64,000 nt of DNA from Kudoa neothunni. Lineage: Eukaryota; Cnidaria. Each line of letters opens with the position of its first letter. Position 1 is the stretch's first letter. The notes under the pieces were generated by a model. That model was not told where the DNA came from. It saw only the letters and a program-made list of their open reading frames with translations, and made no database searches. Below are positions 1-11,640 of this stretch, piece after piece. The stretch lies in the NCBI GenBank assembly GCA_964304625.1, contig OZ199839.1, positions 6,448,001 through 6,512,000 on the forward strand, written 5' to 3'. The translations under genes and the position numbers were made by a program.

Positions 1-2
1 CT

Positions 3-484
3 TTGAGACTGGTTTTAGTACAGATTGCGTTCATTTTACTGACCAACAGAGAACTGCTGGAAAAACAATTGTACAATTTTTCAAGTGTTGAATTAACTCC
101 GGATGAACACGAATTCACTATCATCAACAAATACTTGTCCATTTCCATCAACAACCTACTATCTCCACCTATGGCTCCATGTATTTTTTGCGCGCGTGTT
201 ATAATATTTAATATCTAATTAAAGCAATGCACCAAAAATAAGCGAGAGATTAGCTATCCAATGCTCTAAATAGGAATCCAATTGATAGAGTTGACTGGTC
301 TCGTACATCATTCGTTTGGTGTCACATGGGTGAACCCACCAACACATCATACCACTCATTGGATGACTCTAAACACAATGAAATCCATTTACAACACCAC
401 ACCGAGATTAGCTTAGTCTTAATCTTCACTACGATCAAACCGCTTCGGCATCAACCACCCAACACCGTGGTTTCAATAATTTAA
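3..484 (+). CDS. 3' end of an unrecognised gene (two exons, 5' truncated by window)
   Basis: Two open segments join in frame: 3-197 and 254-484, with a 56-nt intron (donor GTTATA, acceptor ATTAG) of the size typical of this window. The joined reading frame ends at TAA 482-484 and gives about 141 residues with no upstream limit visible. The first segment is hydrophobic at its start (LVLVQIAFILL). The second holds a W/C/H-rich stretch (WSRTSFVWCHMGEP). No family is recognised. The donor is not the usual GTA type, so the junction is uncertain; the upper segment alone could be a chance ORF. Confidence 0.4.
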
Positions 485-1178
485 TTCGATATCAAAAAAA
501 AGGTTACCGTTTTCGATATATGTGTCGGTTGTCTGCATTCTATAAGCTGTTCAAGTTTTCCTAGCTCTATCAATGGATTTCCTTCTAAATAATACATTAA
601 AACACATATTTTTGTGTGTAAAATTAGTGGAGTTGTCTTCTATGGAGATTATGATAATATTATTTAAAATAGAATTTGTAAATTGTAATTTTGTTCGGAT
701 TTATGATTGATATTTATTATGAAGCCGAAAGATCGTTGTGTTTCGTTATTCCTTTTGCGGCTTGACTCACGGTGATTAATTAACCCTTTCATTAAAAGCT
801 TTACTATTTTCAGCTGAAGACAGTTATTTCTCTCTCAAAAGCTATATAAATGTTAAAATATTGTTTAAGATTACCAAAATTTTATTTATTTATTTATTCT
901 CGTTAGATATCAACGTGATTTAATCGCTAGGCGGATAACCGGGTTTACACATCTACCTATCGAAGCATTTACATAACAGTTTTCAAGTGCTAATTTTATC
1001 TTCTATTCCGCAGCCATTAACACTATGGAGATTGCAAAAAGTAATATTTTGTTTAAGCCACAATTAATCCAAATGTTTTCGAATAACTTTTGTTGGGTGT
1101 TCGGAAATATTCGTGCCATGCTGTTAAAATTAATAATTAACCCAGTTTTAGGGATTTTGATAATTTGGGTGTGTTGTG
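485..1178. other. AT-rich non-coding stretch
   Basis: No ORF or RNA gene is recognised. It contains short TTTA-type runs near 890 and nothing else that can be supported. Confidence 0.6.
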
Positions 1179-1412
1179 TAACCTTTTGAGGACAACCTTA
1201 GGCAAAATGAGCCCACGTTTATATTATAAATTTTATTAATAAACTTGGTATATTTTACGTAATTTACCTAATTTTTAAAAATAGTATTATTTATCGATTA
1301 ATGTAATAAAATGAGTAGAAGTTCCGATGAAAACACATAAAATGTAACCAACTTAACAACACGATAATATAGAGGTGGCGCATGGAGTTTATGGTTGTCC
1401 TCAAAGGGTTAA
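1179..1412. mobile_element. TTAA-associated MITE, copy 1 (piggyBac-like ends)
   Basis: A 234-bp segment with inverted ends. The left end reads CCTTTTGAGGACAACC and the right end, reverse-complemented, reads TTAACCCTTTGAGGACAACC; similarity continues inward for about 45 bp through a ...GCGCC...TATATTAT motif. The right end abuts TTAA (1409-1412); the left flank is a degenerate form. A second copy with the same ends lies at 39193-39456. There is no transposase ORF. TTAA flanks and ends starting CCC/CCT are typical of piggyBac-superfamily MITEs; the superfamily call is inference. Confidence 0.7.
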
Positions 1413-3625
1413 TGAAGAAAAATCATTTAAATACTTTTGTAAGAGGAAGTTATTAATTTTTTATGTTAATGTTTAATAATTAAGCGTATTCATCATTATT
1501 TTATTTTGATAACTTTTGAACAACGAAAAGACGTACGAAATAATTTTTGACGCGCGTGCGCCAACACAAAGGTGTTTAGATATTAAAATTTAGATGAAAT
1601 GGCGCGTATCCATTAATTTCGAGCGATTCTTCAAGGAAAAAAATTTTGAGTTCTCATGTAATAACTAAAACCACTAATTGATGTAAATATAAACGCGCGC
1701 GTAATTACAGGATTTCAAAATCAAAATGCAACCTTCTTAAATTAAAACATAGTTCCAGTTATCAATATTTTCTGCGTTTGACCTTCAGAGCGTTTTTGGG
1801 ATCAATAAAACCCCAGTCATTTATCTCAATATAACTATTTTATACATTTCTAAACTATAGATTAAATATTTTTAAACAATTTCTTTAATTCAAATTGAAA
1901 TTTTTTTTAATGAACCTGATGAAAAACTAAAAATTTAATGAACGATGTTGGCCGATTATCACCGATAAGGTAAATTTTTAATGATGAGCGATTTTGAACA
2001 CGATTTATTGTCAAATTATGATGCATAGGCGAGTGAAATTTATGACGAAATTGCTATGTTGATAAAAATGGAGATAAATGATCGATTGAAAAGTCTAAAA
2101 TAGCGGAAACCAGAAGTTATAATCTATTATAATCAACACAAGGGTAGTGTAGTCACAATTGGCATGATTATATCTACAACAAATGCCAAAAGATACACAA
2201 ATCGATGACCAACAGCTGTTCTCTGCTATATCATTGATATTAGTTTAATTATCACATTTCACATTTACAAAAATATTTTCTCAGATTCAAATTTTTGGAA
2301 CAGTTAGCTGATAGTCTAGTTAAAAAAGATGTTATTTGTTTGACTGTGTTCAAGACAAAAAAATAAAAATATTCAGTTCAAATGGACAATTGACAATTAT
2401 ATTGTGAAAATCACTCAAAACTCACTTGCTCAAAATGCTCCAAATATAGCAATTATTAGGTTTAAAAAAATATCATGCCCCAATTTTATCAAACATTTGA
2501 AACTTCATCAATAGGAATGGCTACACAACTTAAATTAGTCAAATATTGATTTATATACACAATTTAATGATTTCGGCATTATTCGTACAATCTCGTACGT
2601 GCTATTTTTAGTCATTACTCCAACATTAATGATTAGATTTAATTTTAGCCCCATAAAATATTTTATTATACCTTTATTGGGGAAAAAATCTGTGGTCGTA
2701 TTGACCCCAAAATAAGGAGAGTGTATTGTCGATTTTGGGACGCTCGGCAAGTTAACGTCCTATAATGTATTTCTTAGCTTCAAAATAAATCTTATACGGA
2801 GAATTTGTTAGGATAACGAGATTTTTTACAATTACTTCAGTTTTGGATAGGGAGAATAAAAACCATACAAAAAAAACAATAGAGGGGTACACTCTAATTT
2901 AGGATAATTCAATACAATCTAGGAGAATGAGATTACAAATCCTTCCTTATTATGTATTATGTAATATCAAGGTATAAATGATCGTTTAACAGAAATACGC
3001 TTCTAGTAAAAAACAACTTAAATACAAATGAAATCTAATATTTGCAGAATATAAAAATATATGACTCTAAGACGGAGATATCGCGTACTACACGACACGA
3101 ACCGAGTATTGACGAAACGCACATAGCGTTTTAAGTCGGAACGAGTAATTTATAAAAAATTTATCTTAGAGTTATTGACTGCAGTCAAAAATTAGAAAAA
3201 ACATTTAGAATTATTTTTAAGGCAAATGGAAAATTACCACAATCCGTCACACTAAAATACAACACCGGCACCTGATATGACACACTATGGATTATGTGAA
3301 ATTGAAAACTAAATTCTTTCTATAATTCAATAGAGAAAAATCCTGACCGGAAACAAATTACTTCATTCTCACGCTTTTCCAAGTATACAATATCCTAGCA
3401 CACATAACAGAAAAACAATAGAGAGTTTTTCACAGGCTGTAATACCTTAAAATATTTTTTGCGCCATTTCGAATGATGTTTTCTCGATAGTCTATCACAA
3501 CAAACTACAAAGTTATCGTACGAAATTCGACCATCAAACATGTGAACGGTGTCTCGGGTTTATTCGGGTGTGTGCACGAGACTTCTACGAACGCCGTCAG
3601 CCGTATATATTTAGTTTGCGTTAAG
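1413..3625. other. Intergenic DNA upstream of RPL17
   Basis: Mostly AT-rich, with no supported gene. The last 100 bp are less AT-rich, hold a TATA-like run (CGTATATATTTAG near 3602) and end at a GT-AG pair (3626-3667) that looks like a 42-nt 5'UTR intron just before the RPL17 start codon, so the promoter probably lies around 3500-3620. Confidence 0.5.
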
Positions 3626-3668
3626 GTAGTTTTTTGGTGTGCTCTGTGCTGATTCATTGTTTCATAGG

Positions 3669-4334
3669 ATGCCAACCTACTCTGTTACTCCAGAAAATCC
3701 CACAAAATGTTGCAAATCACAGGGTTCCTACTTGAGAGTCCATTTCAAAAATACTCGCGAAGCTGCAGCTATGTTAAAAAATATGCACTTGAAAAAGGCC
3801 CAGGAATACCTCAGTAATGTGATGAGTCACAAAGACATTGTGCCATTTAGAAGATTTTGTGGGGGTGTTGGAAGGAAATCGATGGTATATCATCATCCAT
3901 CCATTTGTTGCTCGGTCGCAGTATTTTAATGCCTTGATACCCATAGGCTAAGCAACACAAAGCTTCCCAAGGTAGATGGCCCGAAAAAAGTTGCAAGCAT
4001 CTTCTTTATTTGCTGAAAAATCTCGAAAGCAATGCCGAAGTGAAAGGACTTGATGTTGACAGTCTTGTGCTCACTCACGTACAAGTGAATCCCGCTCCTG
4101 TTATGAGAAGAAGAACCTATCGTGCTCACGGTCGTGTTAACCGTATGTTGTTTTTCCTGATTGTCGTTCACAGTTGGTTTTATTCTAGCCTATATGAGCA
4201 ATCCATGCCACATTGAAATCATTGCCAGTGAAAAGGATAAATACATCCCTAAGGCTACCACCGGTAGTGTTGTTGTTAAAAAGGTATCCAAAAAGAAGAT
4301 GGCCAGAGAATTGCGCGCTCAAAAGCAAAAATAA
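3669..4334 (+). CDS. RPL17: 60S ribosomal protein L17 (uL22)
   Basis: Three exons, 3669-3884, 3947-4142 and 4189-4334, with introns of 62 and 46 nt, encode 185 residues (human protein 184). uL22 sits near the peptide exit tunnel of the large ribosomal subunit. Diagnostic stretches are the N-terminal [36 protein letters not shown], the QGRWP turn, [18 protein letters not shown] and the exit-tunnel hairpin [17 protein letters not shown], followed by a lysine-rich tail. The start is the ATG one base after a 3' splice site (TTTCATAG), implying a 5'UTR intron; human L17 begins at the equivalent position. Intron 1 falls right after GGVGRKSM. No defects are seen, so this should be a working single-copy-type gene. 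Opposite-strand ORFs here are shadows. Confidence 0.97.
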
Positions 4335-4922
4335 TTATCTATCTCCAATTTAGACAATTGAAATTTGGATATATTAGAAATTACGGCTTTATTTTCGCGT
4401 CTTTCCTATAAATTTTCTTAATTCGGGGCTTTATAAAATTCGGTTTTGTTATAATGTTATGATGATTTTACGGTAATCGATAAATACCATAGAAAAGTGT
4501 TTCGACTATAATTGCTTTATCTGCTGTCGTTGGGTGAACGTTTTTCAGTTGAATCTTTGCGACTCAGACTCAGCTACTCGAATTGTTTATTATTGTTATG
4601 AGTTGGAATTGGTTTCAAATATCTCAATTAAATGTATAGAGACTAAGTTTCCATAGAAGTGTGTATCAAAAAGTGATTTTAGATGGGACTAAACAAATAC
4701 TGAGCCGATGTTCTATTTGAGGAGTGTAATAACAATCTAAACTCTTTAACTGATGAGAAACATAAAATATATGTTGAAATGCTTCACAGTGGCTATCTTG
4801 GTGTTTTCAATATGAAATTTTCAAAGTACTTTATAACTTAAGATTTGGTCTCTAATTTTCTTATTTTTTTGACTATACCAACGGCCATATTACTAATTTT
4901 TCTGAAAATGATGATATACTGA

Positions 4923-6035
4923 TTAACCCTCTAATGAATTTTTGATAAATTTTTACCAAAACAAATAGTAATTGGTCGTATACATGATTTTTCTCCTTTT
5001 ATAGGATACGCGTTTTTTTAATCTTTCGAAACGGTGAGATATATACGATTTTAAAATATTATGACTAAAAATATAAAATCATTGAAGAAATAATAATATG
5101 TTTACAACTCAATGAATTTTTTTTATCCATTTGATAGATAAAATGTTAGTTATTACAATAATCAAATTTGGGGTTTATCTCATGGATATCTTTGAAGTTA
5201 TATGGCTATTATTTCTATTAATTGTCACTAACTTTCCATTTAATTTTTTCGTTTGCGGTAATAGAAAACGGATTCAGACGATAGTAGTTATAATGATTAG
5301 TCAATTTCTTCTAAAAATGATTGTGAATATTTAAAACCAGTATGTCGGAAGAAACTTGCGGGATTGAAAACTGAGAATTCGGTTCAATGTACAACCAATA
5401 AGATAGCGTATAGTGGTGTTTTCCTATTTTGTGGATGTTTAACTTATAAATTTGTTATCCATATATATAAAAATCCTGAGATCTCTTCTTATCCATTTCT
5501 GTATAACCCAGGAAACAAACTTCAAAAACAGAATTCTCATGATGTGAATTTATTCCATTGATAATTGATTAGAAAACCACTACTGTTTGTTTCAGATGCA
5601 CGAAACGCTGCTGCTAAATTCATTCTATGAATGTTTGCGAATCTTATTTTCATTAAATATTGTATTTTATTGTGAAAATAATAATTTGAATATTTATTAC
5701 ATGATATAAGCGTGAAATCTACTAAAATATTAAGCTTTAATCGAAAACTGTCTTGGCGGATTCTAACGAATACAGCTTTCGTAGGATTATGAGGATTACT
5801 TCTCATGATGTTTGTTGTTCTACAACTGAATCTAGCGTGAGGATTTTGTCTACTTTTATTTTATGCGAATAAATATTTTAATTTATTATAAATCCTAAAG
5901 TACGTAACAACCCACATAATTCAAAAATTGTCCATATCCAATTTTGATGTCACATAATTTACCTATTGTCATCTAAAATTTACCCCCTTTGGTAAATTTA
6001 CATCTGGTTGAGAACTCACTACATTAGAGGGTTAA
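4923..6035. mobile_element. TTAA-bounded repeat element, 1.1 kb
   Basis: The segment is bounded by a perfect 14-bp inverted repeat that includes TTAA: TTAACCCTCTAATG at the left and CATTAGAGGGTTAA at the right. Inside there are only short ORFs with no transposase motif, so it would be non-autonomous. The right end (about 5917-5980) matches 57355-57420 in reverse orientation, showing the end is a dispersed repeat. The sequence next to the right terminus (GGTTGAGAACTCACTA) resembles hAT-type GGTTCTCAACC ends, so an alternative is a hAT MITE whose true end lies about 15 bp inside the TTAA. Confidence 0.5.
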
Positions 6036-6127
6036 CAAGTTGCCGGAATAAATATGTAAATTGGGTGCGTCACGTGATTTTTGATATATATTTTGCGTCA
6101 TTTATATCAACTAAAATTGAAGATAAT

Positions 6128-6151
6128 TGTATGTATGTATGTATGTATGTA
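6128..6151. repeat. (TGTA)6 microsatellite
   Basis: Six uninterrupted TGTA units. It sits in non-coding DNA and makes a spurious MYVCMYVC peptide. Confidence 0.9.
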
Positions 6152-8938
6152 ATAATTGGAAACATTCACAATTATACTTAATTAATTTTACAGAAAGTAT
6201 GCAAAATCGGTTAACTATTGGAATTTCTAGAACGCGTGAACGTGATGTGACATACGGAGTTATTAAAACGCTAAAAATGATATTGGTTACATTAAAAACG
6301 GATTTATTGAGACATCAATTAACATAATTTCTCCATAATTTCCATAGATTAACTTAAACTTATTTAAGTCCATAATGTATTTAAAAGTAGAGAATACATT
6401 TTATTTGCATTACTCTTCCTAAAAGTGTCTATTTTTTATATACAACGCGGTCGTTTATTAGCCTAGCTTTTACAGTTTCCAAAAAAGATTGAGCGTGATG
6501 AAATGTGTGATGCATTTCACGCCAATCACGCGCGTGACGTGACACGCATAGAAACCCTATTACGGACTATATATCCTATATATACGTAGATCAAATAAAA
6601 CCCACCCTTAATATGATTAAAATATTAATAATATATGAACATTATACAAATAAGACCAATTTCAATATCGAAAACGATTTTTGAAGAAATTATTAATTAA
6701 AGATAACATTGAAAGATAAATATTAGCTAATAAATTTTTTATAAGTTAGTTTTTTAACTATGATATTGATCTATAATTCATATAATAACACATTTAAAAT
6801 TATGGAATAATTGTCACTTGTTTATAACTTAAACTGAAATTTATGTCATTACTGTGCATTTTACTTCTAAAAATTAAGTAGCAAATCCACAAATAGATTT
6901 TCTATAAATAGTCTGAATATAAAATAAAGCATTCACTGAAATAATGTAATTCCATACTAATATAAAAATTTTTTGTTTACTCCTTTTTTTATTTATCGAA
7001 AATCGACTGTTCTAATATTACTTTTAAATATAATATTTATACCAAGATTTATTATATAAGATTCCAAATATATTGAACATTTTAAATTGTTGATACAACT
7101 ACATATAATTTTGGAGACTAATAAATTTTCATGAAAATGCATGTATGACTCCCCCTTTACGTGTATAATATATAAGTCTATAAAAATCTGTAAACTAAAA
7201 GTAGCATTAATAAACCGATATACGTACATTAAAAGTCAACATAACATTTTTGTATATTAGAAAATACGATGTTTTTGTGAAATATGCGAACAATCTATTT
7301 TTTAATTGAAAGTTGTTATAATTAAATAAATAAAAATGTATATAGTGATAATAAATAATTTCTGAGATAGGAAATAGGAACAAGAGGAGAATGTTAAATA
7401 TTTATTGTAACACGATTAATTCAGCTCGTTTAATCGGGAACGTTCGGATGGAAAATTGTTAAGATTTAGAAGTTGTTATTATTGGCTGCATCTTTGTAAT
7501 TTGAATCATTTTGTTATAGAAAATAATTCAAAAAGAAGAAAAATTTGAGCAAGACGGTGACACTCACTCCAACATTCCTTGAACATCACCCCATTAAATC
7601 CAAATTATTCGTTAAGATATTCTAAACAGCTTTGACATTTATTCTAAAATTAAAGTAAGTATATGCAACTAGTCTATAATGAACTCAGAATTTATTTATA
7701 ACAAAATCGGATACCGAACGATTGCGAATCGAACACGCGATAACAGAGTTCATAATGTGAGCGCTCACGCAGGCCTTCTAAGACGTGTGTATGTGATGAG
7801 ACTTAGGTCCGTGTTGTTGAATTCTCATGAGAAATACCTAATCTGATATAAAACTAACGTCGAGATGGCATTATTGCTCGTGATTTGAGTGAAATGTGCG
7901 CATTTATGCTCAACTAGTCTGACCTTACATTCGGTTCTGTCGTGACCACTTACGCAGTTGAATCCTCCCTTCTGTATAATTCTGTATAATTCTGTGTGCC
8001 GCTGAATCCTTCCTCATAACTTTCTGTGCAGCTATATTGTCGGATTAGTTTTAATTTGGTCCATGATTTGTTCATGCCATCTTTATATGTACATATGTAT
8101 ATGTGCGATTATTTAGATTATACAATATTTATAGGCTATATGGTATAATTCATATCATATTTTTGACGAATTGGCCGCCGAATCATTATATTAATGTGTA
8201 CATTAAATTACTGTTATTTTATTCCATTCAAGGGGCGTGCGTTTGAAGCTGATCCTAACACACCAATAAAGTCAATGCTATTGTTTTTGGATTTGATTGT
8301 AATGGGTTGTATAATTGGTATAATTTTTCGATATAATATTGAATTAAACCTGTTGAAGTTGGTTTCGGTCGCTTTATATGAATAGAATTAATGATCGTTG
8401 TTTGGTGCATCTATCGATCGTGTTTGTTGTAAATAAAAATAAAATTGCAAAAAACAACTATTATATACGGATAAATAAGATTACATAAGAAACATAAGAA
8501 ATACGGACTATTATGTCTATGGAAGTGTGTACTATCTGAAGAATCTAGGTTGAAGCTTGGTTGTTTCTTTATGAATAATATTGTATTCTATACGGATAAT
8601 TTAAATGAATTACTATTGCTATATAATAAATATTCGTCCATCAGGTGAATATTTGTAATATCCGAGTTGATGTTTGACCATAATTAGCTCTGTTTTTGTT
8701 CAATCAAAAAAGACTAATTGGCATTTAATGACCTGATATCAATTACGATTCGCGTATAATGGCCTTATTTTTTACTACTTGATGAAAAATATAATACCTT
8801 ATTAACTATATACATTGAATACGAGTTATAGCACTTGCATATTTGATATATACAGTTGTGATATTTTGCTCAGATATTATATACACATAATCTATGCAAT
8901 TTACGATATAAACAGTAATCTACAAACTGGAGTATTAG
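6152..8938. other. Non-coding, AT-rich; no supported gene
   Basis: Nothing recognisable on either strand. An open stretch at 8194-8385 includes a hydrophobic run (LLFLDLIVMGCIIGIIF) that could be an exon with a membrane segment, but no junctions tie it to the gene that starts near 8939. A less AT-rich patch at 7720-7960 has no RNA gene that I can fold. Confidence 0.4.
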
Positions 8939-9442
8939 GAAGGTGTTGTCACGATAAGTCCAAAAGATCATCCAAAAAATCTAAAAATGACACTCATGAT
9001 TTCAATCCCATTAAGGCTATCCATTATGATAGGTAAGTTTCAATTTTATATAAATACTATCATAAATAACTATTGATTTGTAGTGATTCTGCTAGTTCAA
9101 TTTAATGCATTGAATCCCCTTCCAATTGCTAACCAACAATTAATCGAATCAAACACTAACTCAAACAACCAAAATATTAACACCATGATTCATAAAAGAT
9201 TAGATTCAGCCACACTGAACGATTATTTCGATGATTTTGATCGGATACTTGTCGATGGTGTAAATTTATGCACAGTTTGTAATGTAATTATGGATTGAGG
9301 GTTGAATCTGTAAGGTGATTGACATTTCGTTTCTCTCTAGGTATACACACACGCGTTGGCGGATAACGACCCCGACTACGCTGCCAGAATAGCAGCGCAA
9401 ATGTGTAAAACTATGCACCCTGAAGGTAGTAACTACTTTCAG
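8939..9442 (+). CDS. Unrecognised multi-exon gene, internal exons
   Basis: Three exons can be chained: 8939-9032, 9084-9259 and 9341-9442, with introns of 51 and 81 nt and consistent phases (1, then 0). The later part is convincingly coding: a Q/N/S-rich linker, then LNDYFDDFDRILVDGVYTH and DPDYAARIAAQMCKTMHPEG, ending at a GTATG donor. In this frame the first exon is hydrophobic (MISIPLRLSIMIVILLVQF) and could be a membrane segment. A second frame of exon 1 is also open (basic, KSKRSSKKSKND) but hits a stop straight after the junction. Another coding-like stretch at about 9901-10011 (NGFEACNDVFSRMDWNQ) may be a later exon, though its phase does not fit a direct join. Start, end and family are unknown. 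Confidence 0.5.
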
Positions 9443-10616
9443 GTATGTTGAACTATTATAACCCATTTTAAAACCTTATTCAATAATTTTAGTGTCTTAA
9501 ATTATTCAACAGTAGCAATAAACTACTTACACAATATTCCAAGCAATATAACATCAAGGAAGCTTGCTATCGAACAAATTTTTGTAAACATAAACCTTAG
9601 CTATAGGCTTTCTTATATAATTTGTGTACAGAATCACATTAAAAATATGTTTATGAGTAAAAATTTTTTCATTTCTCTGCAAACAATTACCAATTTCTAC
9701 TCTTTTTTAAATATATCAGTAATCAACAGGGGGATTCAATCTTAGATTGGCGAAATTATAACTTATCAATTTTATTCATCAATTATCGGGGAATTTTTAT
9801 TTATATGATGTAAATCTGATTATAATGCGGAGTAATCGAATTAATCTAGGACCTTTCCACAATAAGGTATCTATAAATGTATCTTAACGTTGAAGTTTCA
9901 GTCAATAATTTTATATTCAATGGTTTTGAAGCCTGTAATGATGTTTTCAGTAGAATGGACTGGAATCAAACTGCGCACAAATCTAAACTCTATAACCTCT
10001 GTTTTTACATTTAACTCGAATCGCTCACACGAATTTTTGATTTTAAAATCAAGAATTTTTCGAATAATGTTTACAAAATAAATTATAACCCTTTTCTCAA
10101 GCTTATCCTTTCCAACGCGTATAATTTTCAGCTTATATCATTTATGATATATATTATCGATCTTAATATTAGAGAATTTATATTTTATGCAATTACGTTG
10201 GAGAATATTGCCAAAAATTAATAGATATTTTCACATCATTTATGTTATTAGCATTTTATAGTATAGAAGCATTATTGTGATTGGTTTAAGGTGATTCTTC
10301 GATTTCATCCAATTAAAATAATTTTAGTTTACATTAAAATTGTATAAACTGAAAGAAATCGTCTCATTTATATATTTGTATAAATGATTATTTGTCTGAA
10401 AGTTTGTTTGTAAGACACTTAAGTATGCATGTGCGACATAATTTAATCTCGATAGAAACGCTTGTATGAAACATATAATGTTTCAAGATATTAAAAATTT
10501 TTTTATGTTTATTATACTAACTTTAAAATTTGTCAAATCATATAAAATAGAGATTTTATAAATTTTAAGCGGATTACACAACTACAATAATAGGATTGAC
10601 ATCTATATTTATATAT
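9443..10616. other. Possible downstream exon and non-coding DNA
   Basis: Apart from the coding-like stretch at about 9901-10011 described with the preceding gene, nothing is recognised. Confidence 0.4.
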
Positions 10617-11640
10617 AGGGTTGGAAATTTTCGATCGAAAAACGTCGATTTTCGCTGGTTATTGCCCCATTAAACACGTTCGAAAATAAGAAGGAAGCGA
10701 CATGAAATAACCAATATTTAATGGGATGGAATGGAATGGTCTAGAAGCCGCTGGTGATGTACTAATATGTAGATATTGCAAAGTGATTATACCTACGAAA
10801 CAAAATAAAATACAGGAGCACATTAATTCTCAAAAATATTGTTCCATCAAGTCGAAATTGTTGAAAATAAACTCTCTAACTAATATATTTTATCGAGACG
10901 CGACGAATTCAGATAAAATAGAAATAGATATGGTTAAAATAGTTTCTTTTGATAGCCTTCCATTTTCTTCGATTAATAAAGAAAGAAATCTAATGGAAAT
11001 TTATTTCTACGTGTTGTCCTGCGTCACGGTCGCTACCTGAAAAGAAATATTTAGTTGAAAAGCATCTTCCCACGATATATAAGGAAGCCGTGGCCATTAT
11101 TAAACAAATGTTGTCTGATTTACGTTTTATTTTAATAATTGACGAGTCCCCAAGTTCTAAAAACCGACCAACTTTTAACACTTTTGCCTGCTTCCGTGAC
11201 AGTTCCTCAGATAGATGCAAAACTATTATGTTAGATTCTTCGAGACTTATGCCATGTAATTCTGTTATTGGTGCGGTGCTAGCTATTTGTCTGAATTCTA
11301 AAACGATATGATTTGGATTGGAAAAATTGTATCTCTATTATTTCTGACTCGGCATCTTACATGAAAAAATATTATATCGAGTTGAAAGTTATGCATCCTT
11401 ATATCGCCAGAATCTTTCTTTTTTCATTAATTCTCATCCCTACTGTCAAAAAATAGGAAAGCGAAACAGTCTTTTTTGATTCACCTTAAAAATAATAATT
11501 TTGATAGTTTTAAAGAAATTCCGAGAGTATTAGATATGATATACGGTGGTATAGTTTCTTTAATTGTATAAGGCGAATAAAGGAGATTATATGCAGGTCT
11601 GCGCAAACAGCTCATTCTCGCAAAAAATACGACAACATTA
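10617..11640 (+). mobile_element. Decayed hAT transposon (CGGBP1-like zinc finger, transposase fragments)
   Basis: Open segment 10726-11040 begins with a BED/CGGBP1-type finger (LICRYCKVIIPTKQ...QEHINSQKY). About 11070-11310 carries FILIIDESPSSKNRPTF, matching the IVDE(T/S) first catalytic-aspartate region of hAT transposases, and about 11340-11400 carries ISDSASYMKKYYIELK, matching the second (VTDAAPYM) region. The frame is interrupted several times, so it is a dead copy. A possible left end, TAGGGTTGGAAATTTTC, lies at about 10617; no matching right end or 8-bp duplication was found. No C-terminal dimerisation block is seen, so the 3' part may be lost. Confidence 0.7.

Noticed and set aside
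778-1412. Larger TTAA element starting at TTAACCCTTTCATT
   Set aside because: Only 10 bp of inverted match with the right end; the 1179-1412 pairing is about 45 bp and is supported by the second copy.
3926-4216. ORFs on both strands overlapping RPL17 introns and exons
   Set aside because: They are shadows of the spliced RPL17 reading frame.
7720-7960. Locally GC-richer patch that might be an RNA gene
   Set aside because: No cloverleaf, B box or known snRNA signature could be found.
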